64,000 nt of DNA from an uncultured Pelagibacteraceae bacterium (GTDB taxonomy: Bacteria > Pseudomonadota > Alphaproteobacteria > Pelagibacterales > Pelagibacteraceae). A program made the position numbers and the translations under genes. This document shows positions 63,958-64,000 of this stretch, in pieces (positions within the stretch are counted from its first letter, which is position 1; each line of letters opens with the position of its first letter). A model generated the notes under the pieces. That model had not been told where the DNA came from. It searched no databases and saw only the letters and a program-made list of their open reading frames with translations. The stretch spans positions 1 through 64,000 of the forward strand of contig CACGCL010000002.1 in NCBI GenBank assembly GCA_902571525.1, in the 5' to 3' direction.

Positions 63958-64000
63958 ATTTTTTACTAGTATGTCTAATTATTTTAAACTTGTACTGTCT

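Noticed and set aside
63958-64000. Partial genes at the right edge (a plus-strand ATG at 63971, or the tail of an upstream minus-strand gene ending near 63984)
   Set aside because: Only about ten codons or fewer are visible, which is not enough to support either.

Overview
This window is a chromosomal segment of a streamlined, very AT-rich alphaproteobacterium, almost certainly a member of the SAR11 clade (Pelagibacterales). The reasons are the base composition (well under one third G+C by eye), tiny intergenic gaps with many 1 to 14 base overlaps, lysine/isoleucine/asparagine-rich proteins, alphaproteobacterial operon orders, and a SAM-V-like riboswitch in front of an O-acetylhomoserine sulfhydrylase gene, an arrangement known from Pelagibacter. 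No search was run. All names come from reading motifs and family features.

Layout. 1-3.3 kb: the end of serS, then yajC-secD-secF (protein export). 3.3-6.8 kb (minus): a PuuD-like membrane protein and uvrA. 6.9-12.2 kb (plus): ssb, gyrA, coaD, a periplasmic cyclophilin, tgt and tRNA-Lys. 12.2-16.1 kb: an M48 lipoprotein protease, a DUF502 membrane protein, recG, sdhE and tRNA-Ser. 16.2-24.6 kb (plus): rarD, then a tight wall-and-replication cluster (mltB-like, degenerate rlpA, dacA, tmk, holB, metG with an apparent frameshift, tatD-like, MBL-fold hydrolase). 24.6-26.8 kb (minus): glutathione peroxidase, nhaA and a zinc-ribbon protein. 26.9-31.2 kb (plus): tRNA-Pro, an NDUFS4-like gene, sbmA/bacA-like, glpX, recJ, tRNA-Glu and a GIY-YIG gene.

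31.2-40.5 kb is the accessory part. It holds a double-domain glycosyltransferase, an FkbM methyltransferase and two transporters. A 429-base AT-rich gap with a possible decayed ORF follows, then a short O6-alkylguanine-DNA methyltransferase gene preceded by a ~180-base GC-rich, repeat-containing segment. A lone tyrosine recombinase with a palindrome at its promoter comes next, and then a methyltransferase and two more glycosyltransferases. This is the most unusual part of the window and looks like a surface-glycan variable region.

40.5-49.7 kb returns to core functions: hom, a small lipoprotein missed by the ORF track, argC, rpsI-rplM, riboswitch-metY, ctaA, chorismate mutase, rpmG, a MerR regulator, ihfA, plsX, rpmF (missed by the track), a CBP3-type cytochrome bc1 chaperone and a BamE-like lipoprotein. 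49.7-64 kb: hppA (K+-independent type), thiL-nusB-ribH-ribBA-ribE-ribD-nrdR-glyA-rpiB, a 2OG oxygenase-like gene, hemB, and recO-rnc-lepB-acpS-pdxJ-pyrE.

Three themes cross the window. First, zinc sites are altered or absent in several proteins: Tgt lacks its cysteine triad, NrdR and the MJ0042-type ribbon carry CPC plus an acidic residue instead of CPxC, and RibBA lacks the GTP cyclohydrolase cysteines. Second, genes usually found in these operons appear to be missing from their slots (queA, fabH, yceD, era). Third, long A-tracts occur inside essential genes, including one at the metG frameshift.
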